Of a stretch of DNA of 64,000 nucleotides, positions 46,657 through 56,075 are shown one piece after another. Position numbers and translations under genes: made by a program. A model generated the notes under the pieces. That model was not told where the DNA came from and searched no databases. It saw nothing but the letters and a program-made list of their open reading frames with translations. Positions within the stretch are counted from its first letter, which is position 1, and each line of letters opens with the position of its first letter. This DNA comes from Kordia jejudonensis (GTDB lineage Bacteria > Bacteroidota > Bacteroidia > Flavobacteriales > Flavobacteriaceae): NCBI RefSeq assembly GCF_001005315.1, contig NZ_LBMG01000009.1, positions 1 to 64,000 of the forward strand. The letters are read 5' to 3'.

Positions 46657-47955
46657 CTATATTTTACGGTTTGGATCAAATTCTTCCAGATAATCTCCAA
46701 CTTTTCTTAGGAATGATCCGCCGAGATAACCGTCGACAACTCTGTGATCAAACGATAATGAGAGATACATCATACTACGAATCGCGATTTCATCTCCTTT
46801 TTCCGTTGTGATGACTTCGGGACGTTTTTTGATGATTCCCAACGCAAGAATGGCCACTTCTGGTTGGTTTATAATCGGCGTTCCCATCAAACTTCCAAAA
46901 GTTCCTACATTGGATATGGTGAAAGTGCTTCCTTGAATTTCCTCAGGTTTGAGTTTGTTTTCGCGAGACGCATTTGCCAAATGGTTGACTTCTGCTGCCA
47001 ATCCTTTCAAGTTTTTTTCGTCTGCATTTTTTACCACAGGAACAATAAGATTTCCACTTGGTAATGCGGTTGCCATTCCGATGTTGATATCTTTTCGCTC
47101 TATGATTTTCTTTCCATCTTCTGAAACCGAAGCGTTGATGCCTGGAAAATCAATGACTGCTTTTGCCACAGCTTCTACAAATAATGGTGTAAAGGTAAGT
47201 CGCTCTCCATATTTTTCTTGAAATGGAATTTTGTTTGCGTTTCGCCAATTCACCATATTTGTCACGTCAATTTCAATGTACGCGGTTACATGCGGCGATG
47301 TGTGTTTGGAATACACCATGTGATCGGCAATCATTTTACGCATGCGATCCATTTCGACTATAGTGTCATATCCTTCTACGTATTTGATCGGCGGTGGATT
47401 GTAACTGCTTTTGGCAACTTTTGGCTGTGCTAGTGGGCGACTTGCCAATGGATATTGTCTGTTTTTCAAGTAATTGAACACATCGCTTTTACGAATGCGT
47501 CCGTCGGCTCCTGTACCTGGAATGCTTTGCACTTCCTCAATGGTCATGTTTTCCTTTTTTGCAATACTTACAATTAACGGAGATAGGAATGCATCTGGGT
47601 TTCGAACGTACTCTGATTGCTGAATATTTGCCGTTGAAGTTTTTTCTGTTGGTTCGTTTGAAACTACTTTTTTCACTTCATCATTCACTGTTTCTTGTTC
47701 AATATTCGATATTTCAGAAGCATCAATCAATGCAATGATTTCTCCAATAGGAACTACATCATTTGGTTGAAAGCGAATTTCAGTAATTACACCTGTACAT
47801 GGCGAAGGCACTTCTGAATCTACTTTATCGGTAGCGACTTCTAAAATGGTTTCTTCAATTTCAATGGTATCTCCAACATTCTTCATCCAACTAATAATAG
47901 TGGCTTCTGAAATACTTTCTCCCATTTTGGGCATTTTCAATGGTATGATAGGCAT
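46657..47955 (-). CDS. Dihydrolipoamide acyltransferase (E2) of branched-chain 2-oxoacid complex
   Basis: 432 aa from MPIIPLKMPKMGES. A frame start at 48039 is upstream of a TATTTTTG box (48001-48008) and is rejected. The N-terminal lipoyl domain has the modified Lys in ATDKVDSEVPS. A Ser/Thr/Glu-rich linker and an E3-binding domain (LSPLIVSIAKKENMTIEEVQSIPGTGADGRIRKSDV) follow, then a C-terminal catalytic domain with SLSFDHRVVDGYLGGSF. It transfers acyl groups to CoA. First gene of a probable E2-ilvE-E1 unit facing the Lrp/AsnC regulator gene. It needs lipoate, which lipB in this window helps supply. Confidence 0.94.
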   Translation of the reverse strand: MPIIPLKMPKMGESISEATIISWMKNVGDTIEIEETILEVATDKVDSEVPSPCTGVITEIRFQPNDVVPIGEIIALIDASEISNIEQETVNDEVKKVVSNEPTEKTSTANIQQSEYVRNPDAFLSPLIVSIAKKENMTIEEVQSIPGTGADGRIRKSDVFNYLKNRQYPLASRPLAQPKVAKSSYNPPPIKYVEGYDTIVEMDRMRKMIADHMVYSKHTSPHVTAYIEIDVTNMVNWRNANKIPFQEKYGERLTFTPLFVEAVAKAVIDFPGINASVSEDGKKIIERKDINIGMATALPSGNLIVPVVKNADEKNLKGLAAEVNHLANASRENKLKPEEIQGSTFTISNVGTFGSLMGTPIINQPEVAILALGIIKKRPEVITTEKGDEIAIRSMMYLSLSFDHRVVDGYLGGSFLRKVGDYLEEFDPNRKI

Positions 47956-48000
47956 GAGCGTATTTTTTTTCTTTTTGTCTAGCTTTAACACAAAACCGAA

Positions 48001-48008
48001 CAAAAATA
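48001..48008 (-). promoter_or_regulatory. -7 promoter box of the E2 gene
   Basis: TATTTTTG on the minus strand, 46 nt before the E2 start. The divergent interval up to 48152 would hold the Lrp/AsnC target sites. Confidence 0.5.
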
Positions 48009-48152
48009 CTGTTTTTCTCACTATTAAAAATAAATACACTACAATAGGTTTTTATTAATAGTGTTTTTTTCTTTATTTTTATTTTTTTATTATATTTTTT
48101 TCTTTTACAGAATGCCTGACACGGTTTTTTTATAATTTTTATCCAAATAGTT

Positions 48153-48620
48153 ATGAAGTTAGATCATATTGATTTGAAGATTTTAAAGTTGTTGCAACAG
48201 AATAGCAATCGTACAACCAAAAGTTTAGCTGAGGAATTGCAGATGTCGACCACGCCTGTTTTTGAACGGATTAAGAAGCTTGAAAAGGAAGGTTATATTG
48301 ACAATTATGTAGCATTATTAAACGCTAAAAAGTTAGGCTTGAAGCAAACCGTTTTTATTGGAATTACGCTTCAAGGTCATACGCGCAGTTATTTGGAAAA
48401 GTTTGTGAAACAGATTAATGATTTTCCAGAAGTTGTGGAATGTCATCGAGTGACAGGAAATTTTGATTATTTGCTAAAACTTGTGGTGGAAGATGTAGAA
48501 GCCTATGAAAAGTTTATTATTACGAAATTGACCTTACTTCCATATTTGGGAAGTGTGCAGAGTTATATTGCCTTGTCGAAAGGAAAACAAACACATGAGT
48601 TGAATTTGGAAGGTTTGTAA
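48153..48620 (+). CDS. Lrp/AsnC-family transcription regulator
   Basis: 155 aa, DNA-binding regulator responding to amino acids. The N-terminal winged helix-turn-helix is visible as RTTKSLAEELQMSTTPVFERIKKLEKEGYI (about residues 20-50). A C-terminal RAM-type sensor domain follows (VFIGITLQGHTRSYLEKFVKQINDFPEVVECHRVTGNFDYLLKLVV). It is divergent from the E2 gene of the branched-chain complex, 197 nt between starts. It is therefore a likely local regulator of that operon with a branched-chain amino acid as ligand; this is inferred from position. Confidence 0.93.
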   Translation: MKLDHIDLKILKLLQQNSNRTTKSLAEELQMSTTPVFERIKKLEKEGYIDNYVALLNAKKLGLKQTVFIGITLQGHTRSYLEKFVKQINDFPEVVECHRVTGNFDYLLKLVVEDVEAYEKFIITKLTLLPYLGSVQSYIALSKGKQTHELNLEGL

Positions 48621-49099
48621 ATTGGTTGCTTGCAACTCGACTGCGCTCGATGTGACGGTTGCTGGTTAAAAGTATTCTTTTCTAATTTAAAATTCAACAT
48701 GTAGCATTCAACATTTTAACTTCATTATTCATTATTCATTATTTGTTATTCGAAAATACTTTTACATTTAGCATCTATAATTTAGTATGTTTTTTGTCAC
48801 GAATTCACGAATGATGTTCTATGGCTTTGGGTTTTGGGTCTTGGGTCTTGGTAAATTTTGTTACCATCATTCAAAGTGAAACTTAGACTATTAAACTTAT
48901 ACACTTCCTTAATTGTTTAGTTGTTTTTTTGTGGAGTTGTTTCGTTGGAATTTCTTGATGTTTTTATAATTCTGAATTCAAAATTATGTTTGTGACTAAT
49001 AAAATAATTTTGGTAGTGGAAGCGAATAATTTTTAGGATTGCGGGAAACCGTAAAACAATATGTGAATTTTAAAATATTTTTGGAACAAACGTTTCATA
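48621..49099. other. 479-bp intergenic region with dispersed repeats
   Basis: Contains a CTCGACTGCGCTCGA repeat (48636-48656), ATTATTC-type short tandem strings (48721-48750), GGGTCTTGGG-type units (48830-48850) and, just before the next gene, a TATTTTTG -7 box at 49076-49083. No gene is supported. Confidence 0.5.
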
Positions 49100-51412
49100 T
49101 TGTTTATCATCTCAAATTTAAAAACTTCTACAAGACTTCTTTTTGCACTGCTTTTTCTAGCTGTGGCAAATTGTTTTTCACAAAACAATACGGCTTCAAA
49201 ACAATTTCTGATTTCGTCAGGTATTGAAGACGGAAATTATAACAAAACTGGCGCCTTTTTAAGAGATATCTTAGATAGTTTGTATACAGATTACGATTTT
49301 AAAAATATTGTCAGTAGCGGATCATTGGAAAATGTAAAACTATTAGATGAGCGCTTTTGTGATTTTGCAATTTCACAACGAGATGTTTTTCTAGAAAGTC
49401 TATACGACGAAACTAATAGCATTAAAAACATTGAACTTATCCTGCCACTTTTTCAGGAGAATTTACTTTTATATACGAATCAAGATATTTCAAATAGTAC
49501 CTCTTTTAATGAGTTTTCTAAAAAAGTAACAAGAATTGGCGTTACAGGAAAAAGTAATTATTCGTATAAGATTTTTGAAAAAATTTGCAGACTTACCAAT
49601 GTGAGTTCGAGCAAGTTTGAAGTTGTAGAAGGGAATTACAACCAACTTACAGAAGCGATAAAAAATGATGAAATAGATTTGATTGTTTCTTTTTCGCTAC
49701 CAATCGCTTTATTAGAAGTAGAAAAATCTATACAAAAAGCTGGATTTTCAAAACCTGAAGTGACGTTGATTACAAGTAAAGTTACAAATGTTTTTCCTTC
49801 TCCTTCAACTAAAGACAAAGTACTTTACACCTTTGGAAGCTGGACATTTTTGATAGGACTCAATACTAGCATTGAAAGTATTAATGAAGAATATACGGTT
49901 GGGATTTCTGAAAAACTCATACGTAGTATTTCACAGAGTAAAAATAAAGAAGCGGACAAGATTTTAGAAAGTATTGCATTTTTTAAAAATCAGGAAAATC
50001 ATAAAATATTGTATGGTATTCCGATGACAGATTCACTTGCGAGTCATGTTGATTATGATGCTTTTAATTATATCTATTTAATATTTACCAGCATTCCCAT
50101 AGTATTATTGTTGATTGTATTGTTCGTTTTTAGAAAAGAGATTGCGAAGGTAAACTACAGAATCGTTTGGATTCGATATAAAAGTATTTTCATAGGAATT
50201 ATCACAATAATTGGACTTTATTTTTTGAGTGTAGAAGTTCTATTGATGTCTGAAGAAGCTTTTTATGATGATTTAAGTATTAAAAGTAAAATACTGAATC
50301 TTACCAAACAAGATTTACATTTCTGGATTATTATAACCAATCTTACTGGAAACAATAATAATATTTTCCCTCTGTCGTATTTAGGGCAAATAATGCTTCC
50401 TTTTTCATCCTATATTTTAATCATTGGACCGTTGATTTTAGCATTCTGGGAATATGTAAATTATAAACTTATTAAAAAAAGAATTAAAGGCGATATGAAA
50501 TATAATGTCAGTGACCACATTGTAGTTGTTGGTTGGAAAGAAAACACTATTGAGTTTCTAAAAGAGTTAATTGATGCAAGCAAAAATTATAAATATCAAG
50601 AAAAGAAAATTATTTGTATCGCAGATAAACCTGAAGATTTAATTGAGCAATCAAAAGAATTAAGAGATCTTGAAGCTAGTAGAAAAATTAGTTTTGTTGC
50701 TGGAGATGCTAGAGAGGAAGAAACGTTAAAGAAAGCTTGTCTGCATAAAGCAAATACTGTGGTTATTTTATCCGAAGGTTCTTCATCTGTGCATGATGAA
50801 AAAACATTATTAAGATCATTGGCAATTTCAAGATATTGTAGAAAGATGAACCTAGAAAGGCAAGGTACGCAACTGAATCAATCTGAAACTAAGTTTGAGT
50901 TGCAAGAAGCTAATAAATATGAAGATTCAATCTATATTATTGCCGAAATAAATAATACTAAATACACCAACGATCTTAAGAATTCTGATGTCAATGAAAT
51001 TGTAAATAGCAGTGAGTATAGCAAAAATATCCTAATGCAAAGTATGCTGAATCATGGTGTTTCCAAAGTGTTAGACGAAGTACTTACCTATAATTCGGAT
51101 AATGAGTTTTATACAATTGACCTAACAGAGAAGCGTTTTGAAAATTTGATTGATAAGACTTTTGATGAGTTAATTCCTATTCTGAGAACTAAAGGAATAT
51201 TACTTATTGCAATCAGAGTTGTATATCAAGATACAAACGGAAACGAAATTATTGATGAAGCACGTTTACAAAAACTGTTGGAAAAAGATCATTTAACGAA
51301 ACAAATTATTGTAAATCCAACTGATGAAATAGAGAAAAACAGACCTGTAGACAATGACGATCAGCTCATTGTATTCTGTACGAGTGCAAAGGTTTTAGAA
51401 AATTATAAATAA
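49100..51412 (+). CDS. Periplasmic-binding (TAXI-like) / TrkA-N fusion membrane protein
   Basis: 770 aa; a TTG at 49100 is the best start (signal-like LLFALLFLAVANCFSQN follows). An exact -7 box lies 17 nt upstream. Residues about 25-290 resemble a TAXI/NMT1-type solute-binding domain (QFLISSGIEDGNYNKTGAFLRDIL; CDFAISQRDVFLE; RIGVTGKSNYSYKIF). Three membrane helices follow (about 325-345, 365-382, 430-450). A TrkA-N/RCK-type Rossmann domain is at about 475-720 (HIVVVGWKENTIEFLKEL; AGDAREEETLKKACLHKANTVVILS). The layout suggests a ligand-sensing ion channel or transporter. The ion and ligand are unknown. It converges with paaY. Confidence 0.78.
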   Translation: MFIISNLKTSTRLLFALLFLAVANCFSQNNTASKQFLISSGIEDGNYNKTGAFLRDILDSLYTDYDFKNIVSSGSLENVKLLDERFCDFAISQRDVFLESLYDETNSIKNIELILPLFQENLLLYTNQDISNSTSFNEFSKKVTRIGVTGKSNYSYKIFEKICRLTNVSSSKFEVVEGNYNQLTEAIKNDEIDLIVSFSLPIALLEVEKSIQKAGFSKPEVTLITSKVTNVFPSPSTKDKVLYTFGSWTFLIGLNTSIESINEEYTVGISEKLIRSISQSKNKEADKILESIAFFKNQENHKILYGIPMTDSLASHVDYDAFNYIYLIFTSIPIVLLLIVLFVFRKEIAKVNYRIVWIRYKSIFIGIITIIGLYFLSVEVLLMSEEAFYDDLSIKSKILNLTKQDLHFWIIITNLTGNNNNIFPLSYLGQIMLPFSSYILIIGPLILAFWEYVNYKLIKKRIKGDMKYNVSDHIVVVGWKENTIEFLKELIDASKNYKYQEKKIICIADKPEDLIEQSKELRDLEASRKISFVAGDAREEETLKKACLHKANTVVILSEGSSSVHDEKTLLRSLAISRYCRKMNLERQGTQLNQSETKFELQEANKYEDSIYIIAEINNTKYTNDLKNSDVNEIVNSSEYSKNILMQSMLNHGVSKVLDEVLTYNSDNEFYTIDLTEKRFENLIDKTFDELIPILRTKGILLIAIRVVYQDTNGNEIIDEARLQKLLEKDHLTKQIIVNPTDEIEKNRPVDNDDQLIVFCTSAKVLENYK

Positions 51413-51414
51413 TA

Positions 51415-52011
51415 CTACTTTTCCATAAAATCACGCAAGGTATCATAAAACGCTTCCTGTGTCGGACGATTTTTTGGAACTTCACGTAAGGGTTCAACTT
51501 CACGTAAGGTTTCATGACAATCTTTTGGGAGTTGTTGATAGAGTTGTGTTCCTTTGGTTTTCCAAGCAATCATTTCATCACTGACTTCCTTGATGATTTT
51601 TGCAGGATTTCCCACAACCAAACTACGACTTGGAATAATCGTTTTTGCTTTTACAAACGCCATCGCTCCGATGATACTTTCGTCTCCGATTTCGGCATCA
51701 TCCATAATAACGGTATTCATTCCGACCAAAACATTTTTACCAATATTGGCTCCGTGAATAATCGCTCCATGTCCAATATGTGCGCTTTCTTTCAATACAA
51801 TCGATTTTCCTGGAAACATATGAACGGTACAGTTTTCCTGTACATTTACGCCATCTTCCAAGATAATTTCGCCCCAATCGCCACGAATTGCCGCGCCGGG
51901 TCCGATGTAACAATCTTTTCCAATAATTACATTTCCTGTCACAGCCGCTAACGGATGCACAAAACTGCTTTCGTGTACGACTGGTATGTGTCCTTTGAAT
52001 TCGTAGATCAT
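51415..52011 (-). CDS. paaY: PaaY-like gamma-carbonic anhydrase/thioesterase family protein
   Basis: 198 aa, left-handed beta-helix hexapeptide protein. Metal-binding His residues are in CTVHMFP and AHIGHGAIIHG, with VGMNTVIMDDAEIGDESIIGA following. PaaY is an accessory thioesterase of phenylacetate catabolism that relieves inhibition by ring-opened CoA products. Length and paa context support that over a plain gamma-carbonic anhydrase. A palindrome lies 6 nt upstream of the start. Last gene of the paa cluster. Confidence 0.85.
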   Translation of the reverse strand: MIYEFKGHIPVVHESSFVHPLAAVTGNVIIGKDCYIGPGAAIRGDWGEIILEDGVNVQENCTVHMFPGKSIVLKESAHIGHGAIIHGANIGKNVLVGMNTVIMDDAEIGDESIIGAMAFVKAKTIIPSRSLVVGNPAKIIKEVSDEMIAWKTKGTQLYQQLPKDCHETLREVEPLREVPKNRPTQEAFYDTLRDFMEK

Positions 52012-52017
52012 ATTTAT

Positions 52018-52035
52018 TTCCCGTGAAAGCGGGAA
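52018..52035 (-). promoter_or_regulatory. Start-proximal hairpin upstream of paaY
   Basis: TTCCCG-TGAAAG-CGGGAA followed (minus strand) by the 6-nt spacer ATAAAT and the ATG. Identical spacing is seen before paaC and paaB. Confidence 0.6.
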
Positions 52036-52179
52036 TCTTTTTTAATTAGTATTGAGATTTTAGTATTGAGTATTGAGATATCATAATGTAAAGAAAAGGA
52101 TTTCACATCGAGTGCAGAATGACTAATTAATATTGAGCAGTAAGAAACTTAATTCTCACTTCTCAATTCTAATATCTAG

Positions 52180-52932
52180 TTAAGCAAACCGTTTTAAGGT
52201 TTCTTTCGTAAACTCACTCAACACCAAACGCCCTGAAATTGCAGCACGTTCTGCCAATAAATTGTCCCAATCTTCTGTGCCTTTCCAAAATGCTTTTTTC
52301 ATTTCTGCCATCGCTTCTGGATTGTAGGTGCATAAATGATTAGCAAATGCCGTCACCGCTTCGTCTAGTTCTTCGTTGGTTTCGTAGACTTTCATATATA
52401 AGCCTTTGCTTCTCGCCCATTCGGCATCGTAGAAACTGTTTGCATCGATGGCAATTTGCGACATGCCGCTTAAACCTAGTTTACGCTCTACGGCTGGTCC
52501 AACTACAAACGGTCCGATTCCCACATTCAATTCACTTAGTTTGATAGAAGCAAATTTGGAAGCCATGCAATAATCTACTGCAGACGCCAATCCGACACCA
52601 CCGCCAACGGTTTTTCCCTGTACTCGTCCGATGATAAATTTTGGACATTTCCGCATGGCGTTGATCACATTGGCAAATCCTGAAAAGAAGATTCTTCCCG
52701 TTTCTGCATCGTTGATATTGATCAATTCTTTGAAACTTGCACCTGCGCAAAATGTTCTATCACGTCCACTTTTTAGAACAATCACTTTGATTTCGTCATT
52801 TGTTCCTGCATCTGTAATAATTTGGGCTAGTTTGGCTAATATATCTCCTGGCAACGAGTTGTGTGCTGGATGAAAAAATTCGATGGTAGCTACACCGTTT
52901 TGTATGTCTTGTTTTACGTATGGATCACTCAT
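52180..52932 (-). CDS. Enoyl-CoA hydratase/isomerase family protein
   Basis: 250 aa crotonase-fold enzyme, probably hydrating the dehydroadipyl-CoA intermediate of phenylacetate breakdown (PaaF-like). Visible features are TFCAGASFKELI (oxyanion region), CPKFIIGRVQGKTVGGGVGLASAVDYCMAS and LSELNVGIGPFVVGPAVERKLGLSGMS. The specific role among PaaF-like enzymes is not proven. Its partner PaaG is at 60.4 kb. It lies between paaZ and paaY, separated from paaZ by the GIY-YIG gene. Confidence 0.82.
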   Translation of the reverse strand: MSDPYVKQDIQNGVATIEFFHPAHNSLPGDILAKLAQIITDAGTNDEIKVIVLKSGRDRTFCAGASFKELININDAETGRIFFSGFANVINAMRKCPKFIIGRVQGKTVGGGVGLASAVDYCMASKFASIKLSELNVGIGPFVVGPAVERKLGLSGMSQIAIDANSFYDAEWARSKGLYMKVYETNEELDEAVTAFANHLCTYNPEAMAEMKKAFWKGTEDWDNLLAERAAISGRLVLSEFTKETLKRFA

Positions 52933-53142
52933 GGTTAAATGTAAAATTATAAATTGCTATCAGTTCGAGTGGCGAATCTGTGATTCGTTGTATCGAGAAC
53001 TACTTTTGAAATTCTTAGTATTTCTCGATACATTTTTTATTTCCGCTTCGCTCCATAAAAAACACTCGAAATGATGTTATTATTTTTCTCTCTACTCAAT
53101 TCTAATATGTCAATACTATCGAAAATCTGGGAATCTTGGTTT

Positions 53143-53433
53143 TTAGTTTACTTTATTTATTAAATCCTCCCAATTGGGATTTTCCTTTTCAATCAGTTCA
53201 ACTTTCCAATCACGATTCCATTTTTTCATTCGTTTCTCTCTTAAAAGTGCTTCTTCTTTATTTTTGTGATTTTCAAAATACACTAACCTATTCAGATTGT
53301 ATCTTGCCGAAAACGTAGTTGGATGCACTTTGTTTTTATGTTGCCTAATTCTTCTCTTTAAATCTTTTGTAATTCCAATATACAATACACCTTTTGGCTT
53401 GTTTGTGATGATGTATACTGAATATGTTTCCAA
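53143..53433 (-). CDS. GIY-YIG domain protein
   Basis: 96 aa single-domain GIY-YIG nuclease-like protein. Motifs are YSVYIITNK...LYIGITKDLKRRIRQHK and LVYFENHKNKEEALLREKRMKKWNR. Such stand-alone proteins are very common in flavobacteria. Their substrate is not known, and they sometimes travel like repeats. It lies inside the paa cluster with no link to the pathway. It is flanked by the intergenic palindromes at 53495 and 53550. Confidence 0.9.
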   Translation of the reverse strand: METYSVYIITNKPKGVLYIGITKDLKRRIRQHKNKVHPTTFSARYNLNRLVYFENHKNKEEALLREKRMKKWNRDWKVELIEKENPNWEDLINKVN

Positions 53434-53494
53434 TTTTGTGAGAATGTTTTTTTATTATTTACTACTTTAAGTAGTTTTTCGTTTCTTTCTAGAC

Positions 53495-53567
53495 TCCCGA
53501 TTTCTCGGGAATACTTTTCCTAATTTAATATTTTCTTGACGTTGTTAGACTCCCGATTTCTCGGGAG
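53495..53567. repeat. Two TCCCGATTTCTCGGGA palindromes
   Basis: TCCCGA-TTTC-TCGGGA at 53495-53510 and again, extended by one pair, at 53550-53567. Short stems of the flavobacterial intergenic type. Confidence 0.75.
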
Positions 53568-53582
53568 CTTTGAACAATTCGG

Positions 53583-56075
53583 CTATAATAAGCCGAATTG
53601 TTCAAAATGATGGTTAAAATGCTTCATATTCATCAAACTCCATTCAAATTTATCTAAATGTCCGAAGACTGCATTTTTAGTGGTTGCTTCTGGATGTTCT
53701 TTAAAGTACAATTCAAAGACATCGTAAGCTTCCAATAATTTGGTTTTGGCTTCCGCCAGATTTTCGTAACGTGATTCCGCTATTAGCTTTTCTAATAGTT
53801 TTGGCGCGTCGTAGTTTCTTGGCATTTTATCGTGCGTATATAAACTGTCTTGCACTTTTTCTAGATACTTTTCTGGAGTTTCAATTTCAAAATCTTGGAT
53901 TTCCCCAGAAGCTACGCGCAACGTATATTCCAAATGTTCTACCATTTGTTGTGGCGTCATGCTTCCCCAAAGAGGTGTTGTATCTTCTGTAAGTTTACTT
54001 AAACAGTTTTGAATACTGGTTTTATTGATGGTTGCAAACGGATTTTTCTTTTGAACCATTGTTAAAATTGTCGCAATCGCCACCAATTCATCTTCTTGAT
54101 CAAATACCTCAACAAACCATTTTACGATGCCGCTTGGTAATTCTTTTCCTCTTGAATCACGATCTACTTTTTCTTTACACGTCAAGCGTACATACACTGT
54201 ATCATTGTGATATATTGGACGTAAGAAACGACATTCTTCTAATCCATAATTTGCCGCGACTGGACCTTTGTTTGGATAGACAAATAATCCTGCTGCCGCA
54301 GAAATGATAAAGTAACCGTGCGCTGTTCGTTTTTCAAAAATACTTCCGTCAAGCGAAGTGATATCGGTATGTGCGTAAAAATGATCCCACGTTAAGTTTC
54401 CAAAATTAATGATATCGGTATCTGTAATGGTACGTTTGTGTGTTTTTAACGACATTCCTGCTTCGATATCTTCCCAATGATAGGCAAATGGATGTTTTGG
54501 CGTTTCTTTGTATTCGGCATTTGCTTGATAGATTCCCGTAACTTCTGTGAGCGTTGTTGGAGAACCTTGAATGGCACAACGTTGCATGTAATGTTTGATG
54601 CCTCGCATTCCACCCATTTCTTCGCCTCCACCAGCACGTCCTGGACCTCCGTGCACCAATAATGGTAATGGTGAACCGTGACCTGTACTTTGTTTTGCCA
54701 TATCGCGATTTCCAACTAAGATACGTCCGTGATGTGATGCTGCTCCAACTACATATTCTTTGGCTTTTGTATCGTCATTTGTGAAGATGGAAGATACTAA
54801 AGATCCTTTTCCCATTTGCGCCAATTCAATAGCTTCGTCCATATTTTTGTAAGGCATGATCGTACTTACAGGACCAAATGCTTCAATTTCGTGAACGTTA
54901 GTATTTTTGAACGGATTGTTTTCTCTAAGTAAGATTGGACTCAGAAATGATCCTTTTTCGCCATCTGCGCCAACTGCTTCGATTGAGTCTAAGCTTCCGT
55001 ACACCATTTCGGCAGTTTGTGCCAATTTGGAAACTTGATCTTTTACCGTTTGTACTTGTGTTTTGTTGATTAAAGCGCCCATACGAACTTCCTTCAGTCT
55101 TGGATCTCCAATCGTGACTTTACTTAGTTGTTTTCCAAGTGCGATTTGCACATCTTCTACTAAGTTTTCTGGAACGATTATTCTTCGGATTGCGGTACAT
55201 TTTTGACCTGTTTTTACGGTCATTTCTTTTCGAACTTCTTTGACGAATAAATCAAATTCTGGCGTTCCTGGCACAGCATCTTCTCCTAAGACTGAACAGT
55301 TTAGGGAATCCGCCTCCATGGTGAAAGGCACTGCTTCTTGTGTGAGTCTTGGATGAGCTTTTAGGATACGTCCAGTGTGTGCAGAACCTGTAAAGGTTAC
55401 TACATCTTGTGATTCAACCGTATCTAAGATCGATTTTGTCATTCCACTTAGTAATTGCAATGCTCCTTCTGGTAAGATTCCAGAATCGACAATGACTCTT
55501 ACAACTGCTTCTGTGAGATATGCGGTTTGTGGTGCTGGCAATACGACTGCTGCCATTCCTGCCATCCAGTTGACAGCACACTTTTCTAACATTCCCCACA
55601 CAGGGAAGTTGAACGCGTTGATATGTACAGCTACTCCACGTTTTGGCACCAGAATATGATGCGCCATGAATCGTCCACCTCGCGAAAGATCGATTGGATC
55701 GCCTTCTACATGAAAGGGTTGATTTGGAAAGAGTTTACGAAGTGAAGCATTTGCGAATAGGTTTCCGAATCCGCCTTCAATGTCTATCCAGCTGTCAATA
55801 CGCGTTGCACCTGTTTTGTAACTGATGTCGTAGAATTGTTCTTTTCGTTTGTTGAGATATAAAGCTAGTTTTTTGAGCATGTTTCCGCGCTCTTGAAAGG
55901 TCATTTTTCGAAGTTTTTCGCCTCCTTTGGTTCTTCCGTATTGCAATGCTGCTGGAATATCGAGTCCTTCCGTAGTTGCAAATCCGATGGTTTCTCCTGT
56001 TACGGCATCAAACATGGGCGAACCGTCTCCAGTTCCTTGTGTCCATTGTCCGTTTATGTAGCTTTGTAGTATCAT
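53583..56075 (-). CDS. paaZ: PaaZ bifunctional oxepin-CoA hydrolase/semialdehyde dehydrogenase with extra DinB-like C-terminal domain
   Basis: 830 aa. The N-terminal aldehyde dehydrogenase (catalytic Glu254 in FTMEAD, Cys293 in TGQKCTAI) oxidises the ring-opened semialdehyde. The MaoC-like hydratase (NFGNLTWDHFYAHTD, about 555-570) opens oxepin-CoA. The two-domain enzyme is about 680 aa in E. coli. Here a further 155 residues (from about 676) follow, with MTPQQMVEHLEYTLRVASG and NMKHFNHHFEQFGLL, resembling DUF1569/DinB-type metal-binding helical bundles. It follows paaJ in the minus-strand cluster. The extension's role is unknown. Confidence 0.92.
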   Translation of the reverse strand: MILQSYINGQWTQGTGDGSPMFDAVTGETIGFATTEGLDIPAALQYGRTKGGEKLRKMTFQERGNMLKKLALYLNKRKEQFYDISYKTGATRIDSWIDIEGGFGNLFANASLRKLFPNQPFHVEGDPIDLSRGGRFMAHHILVPKRGVAVHINAFNFPVWGMLEKCAVNWMAGMAAVVLPAPQTAYLTEAVVRVIVDSGILPEGALQLLSGMTKSILDTVESQDVVTFTGSAHTGRILKAHPRLTQEAVPFTMEADSLNCSVLGEDAVPGTPEFDLFVKEVRKEMTVKTGQKCTAIRRIIVPENLVEDVQIALGKQLSKVTIGDPRLKEVRMGALINKTQVQTVKDQVSKLAQTAEMVYGSLDSIEAVGADGEKGSFLSPILLRENNPFKNTNVHEIEAFGPVSTIMPYKNMDEAIELAQMGKGSLVSSIFTNDDTKAKEYVVGAASHHGRILVGNRDMAKQSTGHGSPLPLLVHGGPGRAGGGEEMGGMRGIKHYMQRCAIQGSPTTLTEVTGIYQANAEYKETPKHPFAYHWEDIEAGMSLKTHKRTITDTDIINFGNLTWDHFYAHTDITSLDGSIFEKRTAHGYFIISAAAGLFVYPNKGPVAANYGLEECRFLRPIYHNDTVYVRLTCKEKVDRDSRGKELPSGIVKWFVEVFDQEDELVAIATILTMVQKKNPFATINKTSIQNCLSKLTEDTTPLWGSMTPQQMVEHLEYTLRVASGEIQDFEIETPEKYLEKVQDSLYTHDKMPRNYDAPKLLEKLIAESRYENLAEAKTKLLEAYDVFELYFKEHPEATTKNAVFGHLDKFEWSLMNMKHFNHHFEQFGLL

